Source of the DNA: Hippopus hippopus
Taxonomy: Eukaryota; Mollusca; Bivalvia; Cardiida; Cardiidae
NCBI GenBank assembly: GCA_946811185.2
Contig: OX328101.1
Span: 26,210,122 to 26,274,121, forward strand
Length of the DNA: 64,000 nt
Reading direction: 5' to 3'
Below are positions 46,001 to 55,145 of the stretch, piece by piece. The notes beneath the pieces were generated by a model that was not told the origin of the DNA, ran no database searches, and saw nothing but the letters and a program-made list of their open reading frames with translations. Both the position numbers and the translations under genes were made by a program. Numbering within the stretch: position 1 is the first letter of the stretch; each line of letters opens with the position of its first letter.

Positions 46001-49000
46001 TCGATGAAGAGGGATGAAACACAAAATCATAGTTGTGACGGTACTGAGAGCATTATTGATGAAATGATTGCAGAGTAATTTCCTTCTCTTTCAACTTTAT
46101 TTCAGTCGTATGGCGTCGACAGCTCACTTATTTATGCACGAGGATTGTCCCGCGTATTCGTTGGCTAAGTTCACTGTAGGAAAAAGTGTCCATCGCACAA
46201 GCTGTATGTTCTGGATTTCACTTGCACTAGGCTGGCGATCTTATGTGTCCTTTCGAAGAAGAGTCCAACGAAAAACGTAGTGCTTCGACCAAGGGTCAAA
46301 TCCGGAGCTTACAAGGTTATGAATCCTGCACATTACCATTGAGCCATGCAGCACTCCCTCTGAGAATTTAAGTAATTTCTACAATGTACCTAAAATATGA
46401 TCACTGTATTTAAGATATATAGGATCTGACATGAGTTGGCGTTGAGATAAAGTTTTATTAAACGAGTCTAGGGAAACGTATTAAGCGAGCCTTTGACGAG
46501 TTGAATAAACTTTCATCTCAAATGCCAATGAATGTCAGATTCTTTTTATCACATAACAATATTTCACAAATTATGGATTAGAAGATGCAAAACCATTTAT
46601 AGATGCACCCACGGTAATATCCATAATACACATTCACTTCTATGAAACACGTACAAAATGACGTCAAAAATGACGTCACACAATTGTGATATCAAACGTG
46701 TATGTGGTAAGAAAATCCGTAATGGGTATATTACACTGAAAACAAGGGATGTTATGTGATAAATCGTTTGTCCATGAAAGTAAAGATGAATTCTTGTACG
46801 TACAGTAGCAACCTGAACCGATCTGCCTATCGCACGTTAACGGAAAATTGTACGGTGTTTGAGAACTACATTTCATTCTCGATAATACACTTCGTAAACG
46901 GTAAAGTGCCGTTCACTCTCGAAAAAACAGTTAAAAATAGCAAATCGCTAATATAGGCGCCACACTGTATTGAAATAGAGAACAGACGGACAGGCGATAA
47001 AGGATGGTTTCAAGTTCGCTCCTGATCATAAAATGATCGAACAATTCATGAGAGCATCTTGCGCCATCGAATGACCTTCTATATGGTCTGTAACATGCGC
47101 AAATAGACTTTCGGATATTTGCGTAAAGTGTCGTCTCGGATCAGCCTGCGCAATCCGTGCAGGCTTATCCGAAACGGCACTTTACGTCAACAATAGACTT
47201 TGTCCTACAGGAGACTTGCGTAAAACAGAAAATCACACATGATCGGAAAGTGTCGTCTCGGATCAGCCTGTGCTGACTGCACAGGCTGATCCGGACGACA
47301 CTTTACGCAAATGTCCGAATGCCAATTTTCGCGAGTTGCAGGCCATATACACCGTGCTTGCGTCGGCTTTCTAGTGGCTGTTGATTTGCAAGAACTGGAA
47401 CACTCCAAACTCTTATGGTCATCTGATTTCATTATGCGACAGTGTGACGACGGCATGAAGCCTTGAAGGTAGCTTATTTACCGTTCAGCAAACCTGTGAA
47501 TCTTTATTGTTCAAATCCCTTTTGTTGAAATCCCTGGACTGTATTTTTCTGTGTGTGATATATACCTACACCTTACATTTCTTCGCGAGAATTAGGCCGG
47601 TTTACTGCTAGAGTCACAGTTTTCAATCGCGATCGTTGTAAATACATTTCCGTTTATAAACACTTCATTTATTTAACCTTTTACCACACAATCCCGAAGT
47701 TTAACGACCTTGATGAAGAAGGCTGTGGAAAACATTGTGGGAAAAGAGGAAAATGCTGGTACGAATACGAATTCAAAAGTTTCTTAATGGTCGTGAAAAT
47801 GCCAGGGAACGTTTGATAAATTGCTAAAGGGCTTAACAGTTAAAGAATGGTAGAAAAGTTAAATGGTTGCGATTGAAATCAAAACAGGAAATTACATGAG
47901 TGACATGATGGCCCTGCATCGGTCCATAACCTTATAGATAAAGGAAGCCATACACTAGAAATTGGCTTGAAAAGAGACATTGCACCGTAAGAAGCGTGTT
48001 TAGAGATACAAGCCTCGCCCAAAAAAAGTCATGTTTCTTTTACGTGATAAGATGATGTCAAGGAGTGAACTCTAACAAGCAGTTTTTTGACAACTTCCAT
48101 AGGTTAAAAGATATAAACCTTTGCTTCAAGTAAAATATATCAGCCATGCTCTGTGAAAAGAGGGCTTAATGCATCTGCAAAAAGTATCGATTCAGGTCAG
48201 CCTGCGCAGTCCGCGCAGGCTGACCTGGACCGAACCTTTTTGCTATTGGTCAATTTTCTGCATGTAAAATGACCAGTCTACCCCCATGATTCAGTCGGTT
48301 GTTAGACAAAATTGATTTAATGGATCCATGATTAAGTAATGACTTGCAAGATAGAATGCATCACGGATTAAGCCCTCTTCTGCCAGAGCATGACTCATAT
48401 TCATTACATCTGACATATTACCTTGAACATCAAAATAGCCGAGCCCATTAGCGCAATCGGTAGGGTACAGGATCCGATTTGAGACCTGGGTATCATTGAT
48501 TCGATTTCCATGCTCGTCCAATTGCTTTCCGAGGATTGATGATAGTCAATCGACGGGATTCATTCCTCTCTCAATGATGATCATTGTTTCGACGATGATT
48601 TTATGGGAAAGCAGTCAGTGGCTTGGGAAGAATCTTGTGCCAAGTACTGGTAGAAGAAAGTCCAGGATAGGTGCACTGGCCACCGCGATATTGAAATAAT
48701 GTTGAAAGTGGCTTTAAACACCATACAAACAAAACAAACAAACAAATCGATACTTAACCCTTTTCCAAACAATCCCTGGTTTGTACGACCCTGAGATAGA
48801 AGCCTTTTGAAAACATAGTGGGAAAAGGAGAAAATGCTGGTAACCAGCATTTTCTCCTTTTCCCACAATGTTTTCTACCCTGCTGGAAACAAATTTCAAT
48901 TTTTGAGTTTATTTTGTCATCTGCAAGTGCTTTCAATTTGGACCAGTCTAAAATTTTGTCTTTTGGTAAAGAGTTAAATAAATCATTCAGACAGAAAATT

Positions 49001-50556
49001 AAGCTTTTTCTGTCCAGATGTATTTCGTATCAAATATCCTTCATAGAAAAACAGCGGTTATTTCCAATGATCATTACAAGCTTAAATACGGCTTATTATA
49101 TGGATAATTATTTATAATAATACTTTTTATTTGCCATACATGTACACATAAGTACAAAAGCAAAACAACATGTATATCAAACAAAACACATGGTGAAAAG
49201 AGCATGTACAGTGTCAAGAAACCATGTAGATATAACAGTTTTACAAATTAACTGTTTTTAAATGCATTTTTTCTTTTTAAATTTGCATTATAAAGATACT
49301 TAGATATATTCAGGATGGTTCTTTTATGTTCTGTCGTCATTAAACTTTCAAATGTATTTATTGTTTGCTATGTGCAATAATACTGTTTGAGAATTTTTTT
49401 ACGAATATTTCTGTAAAAAGGACAAGCTAATAAGAAATGATATTCACTCTCTACTACATTTAGATTACAGAGTTTACATGTTCTTTGGGATCTTGGAATG
49501 TTTCGATGTCTTCCCTTTTCTATCTCTAAATCATGCGCTGATATTCTAAACTGAGAAAGTGACATTCTTAATTTCTTATCATGTATAAAATCTAAATATT
49601 TTTCTTGGACAAAAATGTGTTTGAAAATTCTATAGCAAGATAATCGTAATGAATTGTTGACATTAGAATATCAGCTCTGATAATATTGATCATAAATTCT
49701 TTGTTTAATCGGTTCATGTTTGATAAAATTTTCTGACTGATTTATCCAAAGATCATTAAAACCAAGAGACTGTAGAATTTTTACATGATGAGCCCAATTC
49801 AGCTCGGTATATGTAATATTCATTTCAGCGTAGTTTCTCAACATGTTGTAAATTATTCTAACTATGCTATTTTCGGGTGACTTAATTATTTTTAACCAAT
49901 AGCTGATCATGTTACATTTTCGAATGATAATTAAAAATACTATTTAATTAAGCCTGCAACAGCCATCGTCTTTGACGGATCAAAATTATACCGAGAGAAA
50001 TCTGAAAAACGTTGATCAAAGGATAATTTATGTACATGTTCAGAGAATTCCAAGCTGTGATTTTGGAGATGATCACATTTTAAGATTCTGAATATTTTTG
50101 TCAATTTTGTTACCATGGCAACCAGGGTTTTTATCACGAATTCTAACGAGGACCATGGCAGTATAATTTCTATGATGTTTGGTCGACATTGGTGAAGTAG
50201 TTTTAGAGAAAAAGACGAACGGATGCGCGCACGCACTCATGACGGACAGGGGCCATGATATAGGATCGGTGGCAGAGGTCAGGGAAGTCAAAAATAAGAA
50301 GAGGATTACCTTCAACATAAACTTTCACAAAATTATCGGTAGACACCGTTTGGCACGTATCAAATGCACAGATTGTCGTAAAGAATAGTCCCATTCCTAC
50401 AGATATCTCGCCCAGAGTTAAAGTCATCCACCACGGTGCAATAAGTCCAATGATCTGGCACACAGCGGATATAAACAAGAAAAGCACAACACAGGAATAT
50501 GCCGTTTTCTTACGAGATGGTACCGACTCTGTGTTAGCAGCCGTGTTAGCAGGCAT
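36645..50556 (-). CDS. Claudin/PMP22-like four-helix membrane protein, 3 exons
   Basis: Exons on the complement: 50556-50310, 40648-40481, 37060-36645. GT-AG borders and phases (1,1) join to 276 residues. ATG at 50556 has A at -3. Four hydrophobic segments at about residues 20-43, 94-115, 121-145 and 170-193. The first extracellular loop has PWW, then GLF and two Cys (GLFFTTICAFDTC), which resembles the claudin-family W-GLW-C-C signature. The C-tail (about 80 residues) is Pro/Tyr/Gln-rich with a PPNY (PPxY) word that could bind WW domains. Family knowledge: such proteins sit in junctions or the plasma membrane. Assignment to claudin or PMP22 is inferred from topology and this motif only. Introns of 9.7 and 3.4 kb are full of repeats. 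Confidence 0.75.
37194..38605 (+). repeat. Bivalve-type repeat with 165-bp tandem core
   Basis: Units begin ATAAGGCCTAGGGCTACCAA at about 37466, 37630, 37796, 37922 (after a shortened unit), 38087 and 38251; each contains GCCCTGGGGTCAAATTTGGC. Left flank has (CCGT)n near 37250, right end GATACAGGGCCATCATGGCC then CTCTTGTTT. A related left part is at 59088-59300. Lies in the second intron of the claudin-like gene. Confidence 0.85.
39183..39335 (-). mobile_element. Family B MITE, partial
   Basis: TGATGCATGATACCAATCAA..TGGATCCATAATAACCAC..AAGTTTCGGCCCAGGACAGC; broken off in the inner palindrome. Confidence 0.7.
39460..40240. repeat. TGACCTTGACCTTTGAC-type repeat, interrupted
   Basis: TTTGACCTTGACGTTTGACT at 39488 and GTGACCTTGACCTTTTTTC at 40192 flank the foldback element 39596-40161, so that element seems to have landed in an older repeat. 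Confidence 0.5.
39596..40161. mobile_element. Foldback element, 566 bp
   Basis: Ends CTATGGTGTCACATTTCTGC and, in complement, CTATGGTGGCATATTTCTGC, followed on both sides by CACGAGATACGAGATAACTA. Complementarity continues more than 100 bp inward (TTTCCTGGAAATATTATCTA against its partner). AGGA borders both ends, a possible target duplication. Confidence 0.8.
40481..40648 (-). CDS. Claudin-like exon 2
   Basis: Acceptor TCGTTTCAG, donor GTAAGT on the complement. ELTADDLNEYRAMTILAMLM then TM2 CIIALSAMTSLQCCC, the short loop TMSAKRLK, and TM3 ICLLVVVVGLVLS. Confidence 0.8.
41077..41208 (+). mobile_element. Family D MITE, right half only
   Basis: Starts exactly in the hairpin loop (AGAACGTGCAGTCTGATCTT) and runs to GGATAAGGG-TTAA. 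Confidence 0.75.
41209..42002. other. Intron stretch without identified features
   Basis: Includes a homopolymer block C10 / A16 near 41939-41968. No exon or element ends recognised. Confidence 0.35.
42003..42149. repeat. Hairpin with arms of about 60 bp
   Basis: TTTCGGTAAAAGATAGAAAT..GTAATATTTTCACGAG, then a 13-base loop and the complementary CTCTCGTAAAAATATTACCA.. to TTTCACTGAAAAAAA, with scattered mismatches. Confidence 0.85.
42316..42520 (-). mobile_element. Family A MITE, left end lost
   Basis: GGCTTTTGAAAATATTGCGA, arms AAATTATGCTGGTAACCAAC, right end TCGTTTGATAAATTATGGG-TTAA. Confidence 0.7.
42899..43170 (+). mobile_element. tRNA-derived SINE, complete
   Basis: Head with A box TGGCTCAGTGGTGAGC and B box GTGAGTTCGATACCCGG; body ending GATATGACCTTAGCTGTTAA; tail AGTGGCGTTAAACCCCATTA then CAACCAACCAAC. 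Confidence 0.8.
43453..43482. repeat. Poly-C / poly-T run
   Basis: About 17 C followed by 12 T; assembly across it may be imprecise. Confidence 0.9.
43678..45200 (+). mobile_element. Tc1-like DNA transposon with perfect 40-bp ends
   Basis: 43678-43717 and 45161-45200 are exact complements (TACTGAACCAAAAAAGAAAC..), flanked by TA at 43676-43677 and 45201-45202. 1523 bp. It lies in the first intron of the claudin-like gene, opposite to that gene's direction. Confidence 0.95.
43986..45000 (+). pseudogene. Tc1-type transposase with one frameshift
   Basis: Starts MPRIPQNLRERAIGMLNAGM with an HTH (MNIGCSTRAIRHLRQRFQAT) and the GRP basic motif (RPRSGRPRVKT). Near 44358 the frame changes by one base: the first frame stops at 44366, and the second picks up RVKWARTHQRWLRQQWNS and runs to TGA at 45000. 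Catalytic Asp in FSDESRF, Asp in QHDNATSHT, Glu in PDLNPIEHHW are all present. Different from the transposase at 33653: different ends and different sequence. Confidence 0.9.
45224..45438 (-). mobile_element. Family D MITE, full length
   Basis: TTAA at 45224-45227 and 45435-45438; CTCTTATCCTG / CCAAGAG ends; hairpin GTGTAGATCCAAGATCAGAC facing GTCTGATCTTGCTCCACACT. Begins only 24 bases after the Tc1-like element. Confidence 0.85.
45521..45880 (-). mobile_element. Family A MITE with internal 77-bp triplication
   Basis: TTAA-CCCTTTACCACAAAATC to TCGTTTGGTGAAGAG. A 77-bp block (CATGTTTCTACCATTTTAGA..) starts at 45612, 45689 and 45766. The right hairpin arm is gone. Confidence 0.85.
46085..46365 (-). 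mobile_element. tRNA-derived SINE, antisense
   Basis: The complement has GCATGGCTCAATGGTAATGT and CTCCGGATTTGACCCTTGG as A-box-like and B-box-like words; the body matches the 56375 family. Confidence 0.6.
46408..46545 (+). repeat. Repeat family F
   Basis: AAGATATATAGGATCTGACA..GTTGAGATAAAGTTTTATTA..GCGAGCCTTTGACGAGTTGA; second copy at 18526. Confidence 0.55.
46657..46680. promoter_or_regulatory. Two CRE-like TGACGTCA palindromes
   Basis: ATGACGTCAAAAATGACGTCA: two full CREB/ATF-type sites 13 bases apart in the first intron of the claudin-like gene. Function unknown; such pairs also occur in repeats. Confidence 0.3.
47092..47348. mobile_element. Family C MITE
   Basis: ATGGTCTGTAACATGCGCAA to TTCGCGAGTTGCAGGCCAT; inner palindromes CAGCCTGCGCAATCCGTGCA and CAGCCTGTGCTGACTGCACA. 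Confidence 0.85.
47673..47762 (-). mobile_element. Family A MITE, left half, ends at hairpin centre
   Basis: TTAA-CCTTTTACCACACAATCC.. to AAAATGCTGGTA, where the second arm should start. Confidence 0.8.
47763..48139. other. Intron stretch, nothing recognised
   Basis: No element ends, exon or RNA gene seen. Confidence 0.35.
48140..48397 (+). mobile_element. Family B MITE, full length
   Basis: TCAGCCATGCTCTGTGAAAA to CCAGAGCATGACTCA; inner palindrome CAGCCTGCGCAGTCCGCGCA is perfect. Confidence 0.88.
48436..48747 (+). mobile_element. tRNA-derived SINE, complete
   Basis: Head GCCGAGCCCATTAGCGCAAT..GTACAGGATCC..GATTCGATTTCC; body CAGTGGCTTGGGAAGAATCT; tail GAAATAATGTTGAAAGTGGC..AAACACCAT, then (CAAA)n. 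Confidence 0.75.
48754..48977 (-). mobile_element. Family A MITE, full length, young
   Basis: TTAA both ends; CCCTTTTCCAAACAATCCC / CTTTTGGTAAAGAG; same diagnostic words as 17053-17281 (GAGATAGAAGCCTTTTGAAA); arms intact except one A/T change. Confidence 0.92.
49095..49942 (-). mobile_element. 5'-truncated non-LTR retrotransposon, 3' end of ORF2
   Basis: One frame on the complement, open from about 49937, carries CNMISYWLKIIKSPENSIVR, one internal TGA (49673-49671), then LSQFRISAHDLEIEKGRHRN and a CKLC..H....C zinc knuckle (CKLCN..YHFLLACPFY), the conserved C-terminus of LINE reverse-transcriptase polyproteins. Frame is lost after 49368. It ends in an A-rich/AAT-rich region near 49095. Confidence 0.75.
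50310..50556 (-). CDS. Claudin-like exon 1
   Basis: MPANTAANTESVPSRKKTAY, TM1 SCVVLFLFISAVCQIIGLIA, then the PWW...GLF..C....C loop, to VKVYVE and a split Gly/Glu codon. Donor GTAATC on the complement. Confidence 0.78.
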
Positions 50557-50689
50557 TGTTTACAGTTCGACACGTTTTTCAGTCACTGTAAAACCTGTCG
50601 TATTGACCACTCTAATAAGCAACCAACCCGTATTAAGCAATCAACTTGTATTAAGAAAGTATAGGAGTTAGGCTCCCTTAAAAGGTAGT

Positions 50690-50873
50690 TTAAAACATCT
50701 GCAAAAAATATCGACCCTGGTCATCCAGCGCAGCAGTCAGTGCAGGATGACCTGGCTCGAAACTTTTTGTTATTGGCAAGTTTTCTGCATGTCATAGGAC
50801 CATTGTACCTCATGATTCAGCCAGTGAATCTATGAGCGACGAGATGCTTGGTATAATGCATTACGAAGAAACA
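50690..50873 (+). mobile_element. Family B MITE, partial
   Basis: ACATCTGCAAAAAATATCGA, palindrome TCATCCAGCGCAGCAGTCAG.., to GCTTGGTATAATGCATTACG; both tips missing. Lies about 130 bases before the start codon of the claudin-like gene. Confidence 0.75.
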
Positions 50874-50916
50874 TGAACTTCCTCTACCCAGTGCGCCCCC
50901 CCCCCCCCCTAATATA

Positions 50917-51179
50917 TGAGTCATGCTCTGTGAAAAGGGGGCTTAATGCATCTGCGAAAAGGATCGGCCCAGGTCAGCCTGCGCATTCCGCGCAGGCTGA
51001 CCTGGGCCGACACTTTTCGCTATCGGTCGATTTTCTGTATGTACAAGGACTTATCGACCTCATGATTAAGTCGGTTATTAAAAGAAGTGGCTATCATTGA
51101 TATATAAGTATTTAATGGCTTGCTTGGTACTATGGATCACGGAGATGCATTAAGCCCCGTTTTGCCAGAACATGGTTCA
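50917..51179 (+). mobile_element. Family B MITE, full length
   Basis: TGAGTCATGCTCTGTGAAAA to CCAGAACATGGTTCA; inner palindrome CAGCCTGCGCATTCCGCGCA. Confidence 0.88.
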
Positions 51180-51367
51180 TATGAATTCACAGAGAATGCA
51201 AATATGTTAAAACATCCATGTATCAGGTTAGCAACTGTCTCTTGCTAACACCTTTTGAGTGTTCTTTACAGGGTGTTTACTTTATAGAGGTTCCACTTTA
51301 AATAGTATCGAAATCAAAACAACAGAAACTTTACACGACTTTTTCCCTCGAAGAAATGAATAAACAA

Positions 51368-51457
51368 CACTTATATATCCATATCAATACACTTATACAA
51401 CCTTCAACCAATCACTTGTATATCCATACCAATATACATATACAACCTTCAACCAAT
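51368..51457. repeat. 45-bp direct repeat, two units
   Basis: Units at 51368 and 51413, CACTTATATATCCATATCAA.. ending ACAACCTTCAACCAAT, with five differences. Confidence 0.88.
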
Positions 51458-51770
51458 CACAGTTTATTTTTTTTTAAACACTGAAACCGTGGGATAGCGC
51501 ATGCACTTTTGTCGTGTTATCTCTCCAGTTCTGTTCTGTTCTCGTAGCGTGTAATTTATTGTTCTCTTATCTTGGTTACCTGCGGTTGATAACATTCAAC
51601 TCTTAACTATACGACAATTTTTTAGACATGACCGCCATGACCACATGGATAGCATTTGCAAATAATCATGATGCGTTTTTCTTTTTCTTTTAATTTTAAA
51701 TCATAGAACATATTTAAAACACTTGGTATAGATCTATTACATATACCTACCTATTCTTACCAAGTATACA

Positions 51771-52029
51771 TGAGCCATGCTCGGTGAAAAGGGGGCTTAA
51801 TGCATATACAATAAGTATCGACCCAGGTCACCCTGCGCAGACTGCGCAGGCTGACCTAGGTCGAATCTTTTTGCTTTTGGTAAATTTCCTACATGACAAA
51901 GGACCATTCAACCTAATGATTCTGTCGGTTGTTAGACAAATTGGGTTTCATGAATTCATGATAATGAGATGACTTGCTTGGTATCGTGCACGCGGAGATG
52001 CATTAAACCGCCTTTTGCCAGAGCATGGC
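51771..52029 (+). mobile_element. Family B MITE
   Basis: TGAGCCATGCTCGGTGAAAA to CCAGAGCATGGC; the last bases are replaced by the Penelope fragment. Confidence 0.85.
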
Positions 52030-52477
52030 AACCAAATCTTGATTAAATCGGAATTTAAAGACACAATGTCAAAAGCTTCTGTAAAAAAATGCAATGACCA
52101 ACGCTGTGGACGCTGCAAACATATCATTGCAGGCGAAATATTTAAAATAAAAGATAAAACTTTTACTGTCACGGAAGATATGGATTGCAAAGTTTCGAAT
52201 TGTTTGTACCTTTTAATTTGCAATGGATGTCATGAGTACATATAGGTCAAACTGGAGATAAACTAAGGAATAGACACTACCATACACAATCAACAGATTA
52301 GGGACACTTCAACAAGACAGATACCAGTCAATTCTCATTTAGATAGTTGTTGTAAAAAAAGATCCAAAATTTTCAGTATTTCCTTTTTTTAAGTGCAAGT
52401 CAAACGACGTTTCAGCTAGACTAATAAAGAAAAAATATTTCATAAAATTTTTTCGCCCAAAATTAAATGGTATTTAA
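52030..52477 (+). pseudogene. Penelope-like element, GIY-YIG endonuclease C-terminus
   Basis: KKCNDQRCGRCKHIIAGEIF, then CKVSNCLYLLICNGCHEYI; after a frame change YIGQTGDKLRNRH; after another NQQIRDTSTRQIPVNSHLDS and, near the end, LIKKKYFIKFFRPKLNGI-stop. The Cys cluster before the YIG motif and the closing K-F-x-P-K-L-N are typical of Penelope-like retroelements. At least two frameshifts; the reverse transcriptase part is absent. Confidence 0.72.
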
Positions 52478-52624
52478 CCGTTGCACTACGACGTAAAATG
52501 ACATTGGCTACGATGTTTTATTAAAGCGTTGCCCTGATAAGCTTTGTTAAGCGAAACCAGTTGACACGTTGAAAATATAAACTGTAGTGCCATTTCTCTT
52601 TTATTTTGTATTTTCTTGTTCCGG

Positions 52625-52715
52625 TATACTTTTTAGCGGATTTGTATAGCAAATCCGCTTAATGTGATCGTTTTGACCGGAACCAAATACATCATGCGTA
52701 ACGACGCATGCGCGC
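52625..52715 (+). repeat. Short conserved repeat, copy 1
   Basis: TTTTTAGCGGATTTGTATAG, self-complementary GCGGATTTGTATAGCAAATCCGC, then TGTGATCGTTTTGACCGGAA..CATGCGTAACGACGCATGC. Nearly identical to 63701-63780. Confidence 0.85.
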
Positions 52716-52719
52716 TCAC

Positions 52720-53690
52720 TTTCAGTTTTGCATGGCTGATACATGGGACGAACAATACAGATCTGCAAATGATATTCAGCTCTGACTCTGAACAAATCAT
52801 ACAAATTAGGTATGATTTCTTTATCGAAATTTTATTCAAATTAGAAATTTGTCAGTTTAAAATACTATTGATACTTAAACAAAGTTTGTTCTTTATTTTT
52901 TTTTAAATTGCCATATGCGTATGAACATTGTTTACACAGACTGCCCCCGTTTTCATTCAAGAAATATCCATTCACAACTTGTGTCGTCCACTGTCAAAAT
53001 AAATAAGGAGATTAAGCACTAATTTTTTGAAATTACATTTTCAACTATGTATTATATAAAATATCTTTAACTTTTCAGATAGCTTGGTAGAATTTGACCG
53101 TAAATAATTCAAAATCGTTTCGATAACCCATAAAGTCGACTCGGCACCTTGTTACCGCCCTTCGTATATCGATGAATTTCCGAATTGTCTGAAACATTTC
53201 TGTGAAACGTTTAAAGAAATGGAGATCATGTAGTCTATTTAAAGAAATTTATTTGACGTTTGATTTATGCAAGATTGCATTGGAAAAGCTTCCAAGATTT
53301 CTCTCCAATTATCGAAGGGACATGAAGAAATCCTTCGTTTGCAAACGGCCCCGATCAAGTACGAACCCGTGACATGAATTAATACTGAGGATTTTTTTTT
53401 TAAATGGGAAATCGTGTCAGCCTAGCATCCTGGACTTTAAGCCTCAGAGACACTTACAATTGTCTTCAAGGTGTAAAAGTCCTTCTAATACGCTTGAATT
53501 TTATTTTGTTACCTTTCATGCAACAGAATAATTAAGATTAAGAATGCAGAATTTGCAGATAAATTTATGATAAAGCGTCCATAGTCATGCATCTATACGT
53601 CTTACTGTTTGGACATGTAGATTTAAATTCTTTGATATATTTTTGATGCTTGGAATTTGAAGTACATGTACCTGTCAAGAACAAATTTAA
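52720..53690. other. Intergenic, nothing recognised
   Basis: AT-rich; no coding frame or element ends that I can defend. Confidence 0.35.
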
Positions 53691-53694
53691 AATA

Positions 53695-54084
53695 TTTACA
53701 CTTTATTTAAAGTAACAATAAAGGCCAAAAATAAACAAAATGGGTGTTTAAATACATTTGAATTTATATCATACCATTTAAAAGTATGAAATATATAGTG
53801 AAGATGACAGTCTGTCATTGTACAGTCGGTCCAAGTGTTAGTCATTGACAGAGAAATTAATATCAAACCTAGGTTAAAACCTGCCAGATAGCTGTGTCTT
53901 TTGTTTACTTTTAGCCTGATTTTAAAATTCTTTTTTTCTGCCAGCAACTAACATATGGCCGAACACACGATAACAGACTGTGTCATCTCCACAATATTTT
54001 CCATACTTTTAAATGGTATGATTTAAATGTATTATGACACCTGCTTTGATATTTTGGCCTTTTACTGGGCCTGTAATAAAGTAA
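53695..54084. mobile_element. Foldback element, 390 bp
   Basis: Arms of about 110 bp: 53695-53810 (..AATAAAGGCCAAAAATAAAC..ATCATACCATTTAAAAGTAT..) against the complement of 53975-54084, with scattered mismatches, about 165 bp between them. Confidence 0.82.
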
Positions 54085-54210
54085 ATTTTTATGATGAACT
54101 GCTGCTCAACTCAAATTAGAGATTGTGCTTCATGTAAACAGCAAGTAATTCAAACCTTAAAATGCAAGTATGCCTATAGTTTTTAAAGTTTTATAGAGGG
54201 ACCCAATTCT

Positions 54211-54416
54211 TTTATCCGTTAAGCTGCCAAGTGCTACTCAAGGACATTTTGCAGACAGTGTAGATCAAGATCAGATTGCACAGAATGTGCAGTCTGATCT
54301 TCGATCTATACTGTCTGGTAAGGAGGTATTTTTCCCCTTAAAATAACTTTGAAATAGCAATATTTGGATTTTCACTATCGACCTGAAAGTTTCATTTTGG
54401 TTATGTAAAGGTCAAT
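54211..54416 (+). mobile_element. Family D MITE
   Basis: CCGTTAAGCTGCCAAGTGCT, hairpin GTGTAGATCAAGATCAGATT facing GTCTGATCTTCGATCTATAC, right part GACCTGAAAGTTTCATTT; TTAA ends eroded. Confidence 0.75.
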
Positions 54417-54918
54417 TTTTACTGTGCTTGGCAACTTGTCACACTGAGTGTGATCTTGATCCATTCTGGCTGCTATAGAACCTTGAGCTGTACCCAGGAC
54501 GGGAATTTACAAATATAAAAAAAATTTCCGGACTATGTTCTGCTAGGTGATGAGTGATGATTTTAATTCTTTTCTTTGAACAATGAAAATGGATTCACTC
54601 AAAACTGCATTGGATTGTAATGAATAGCCATTTTACTAGTGTTAATATTGAATTTCAAGTATCTCAAAATGCTACATCAGTTTTTATTGCACATGTCCCT
54701 GCAATGGCTCAGTTATGTAGTACATGTATTACTGTCAAAGTCACAAAGACATAGCTCAAAACTTCTAAAGGGAATCTAGATCTGTATGTAATGAATAAAA
54801 CTTACATTATCAGACAAAATTTCAAAATCCCATCATACACGGGCTATGTTTTTTTTTTTCTCTTTCATATTTGCACCAAAATAGCGGTGAAATTACATAA
54901 CCTTGTTCATTTATTTAG

Positions 54919-55125
54919 TGAGGTACTGTGAGACTGTGGCTGATTGGTGAAGGTGTAGGTTGGATAAACCTACATTTTATCCTCACCTAGGTGCCAGGAT
55001 TTTGTAGAAGTCCCATAGACAAGACACTGCAGAGAACAAGCCTAGCCCTAGTAAAACAGGGGAGGTACACAAATAAATGAGTTGTTGTCACTGTAATACC
55101 GAAACAGTGTTGAAACTAATGTAAC
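54919..55125 (+). mobile_element. SINE, second type
   Basis: GAGGTACTGTGAGACTGTGG..TCCCATAGACAAGACACTGC..CACTGTAATACCGAAACAGT, then GTTGAA; related, in opposite orientation, to 56375-56597. Confidence 0.5.
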
Positions 55126-55145
55126 CAGCAGAATCAGAATCAAAT

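Noticed and set aside
9619..51972. Frames with a recurring peptide of the type KRGLNASAKSIDPGQPAQSA
   Set aside because: Translation of the family B MITE; frames appear only because the element has few stops in that phase.
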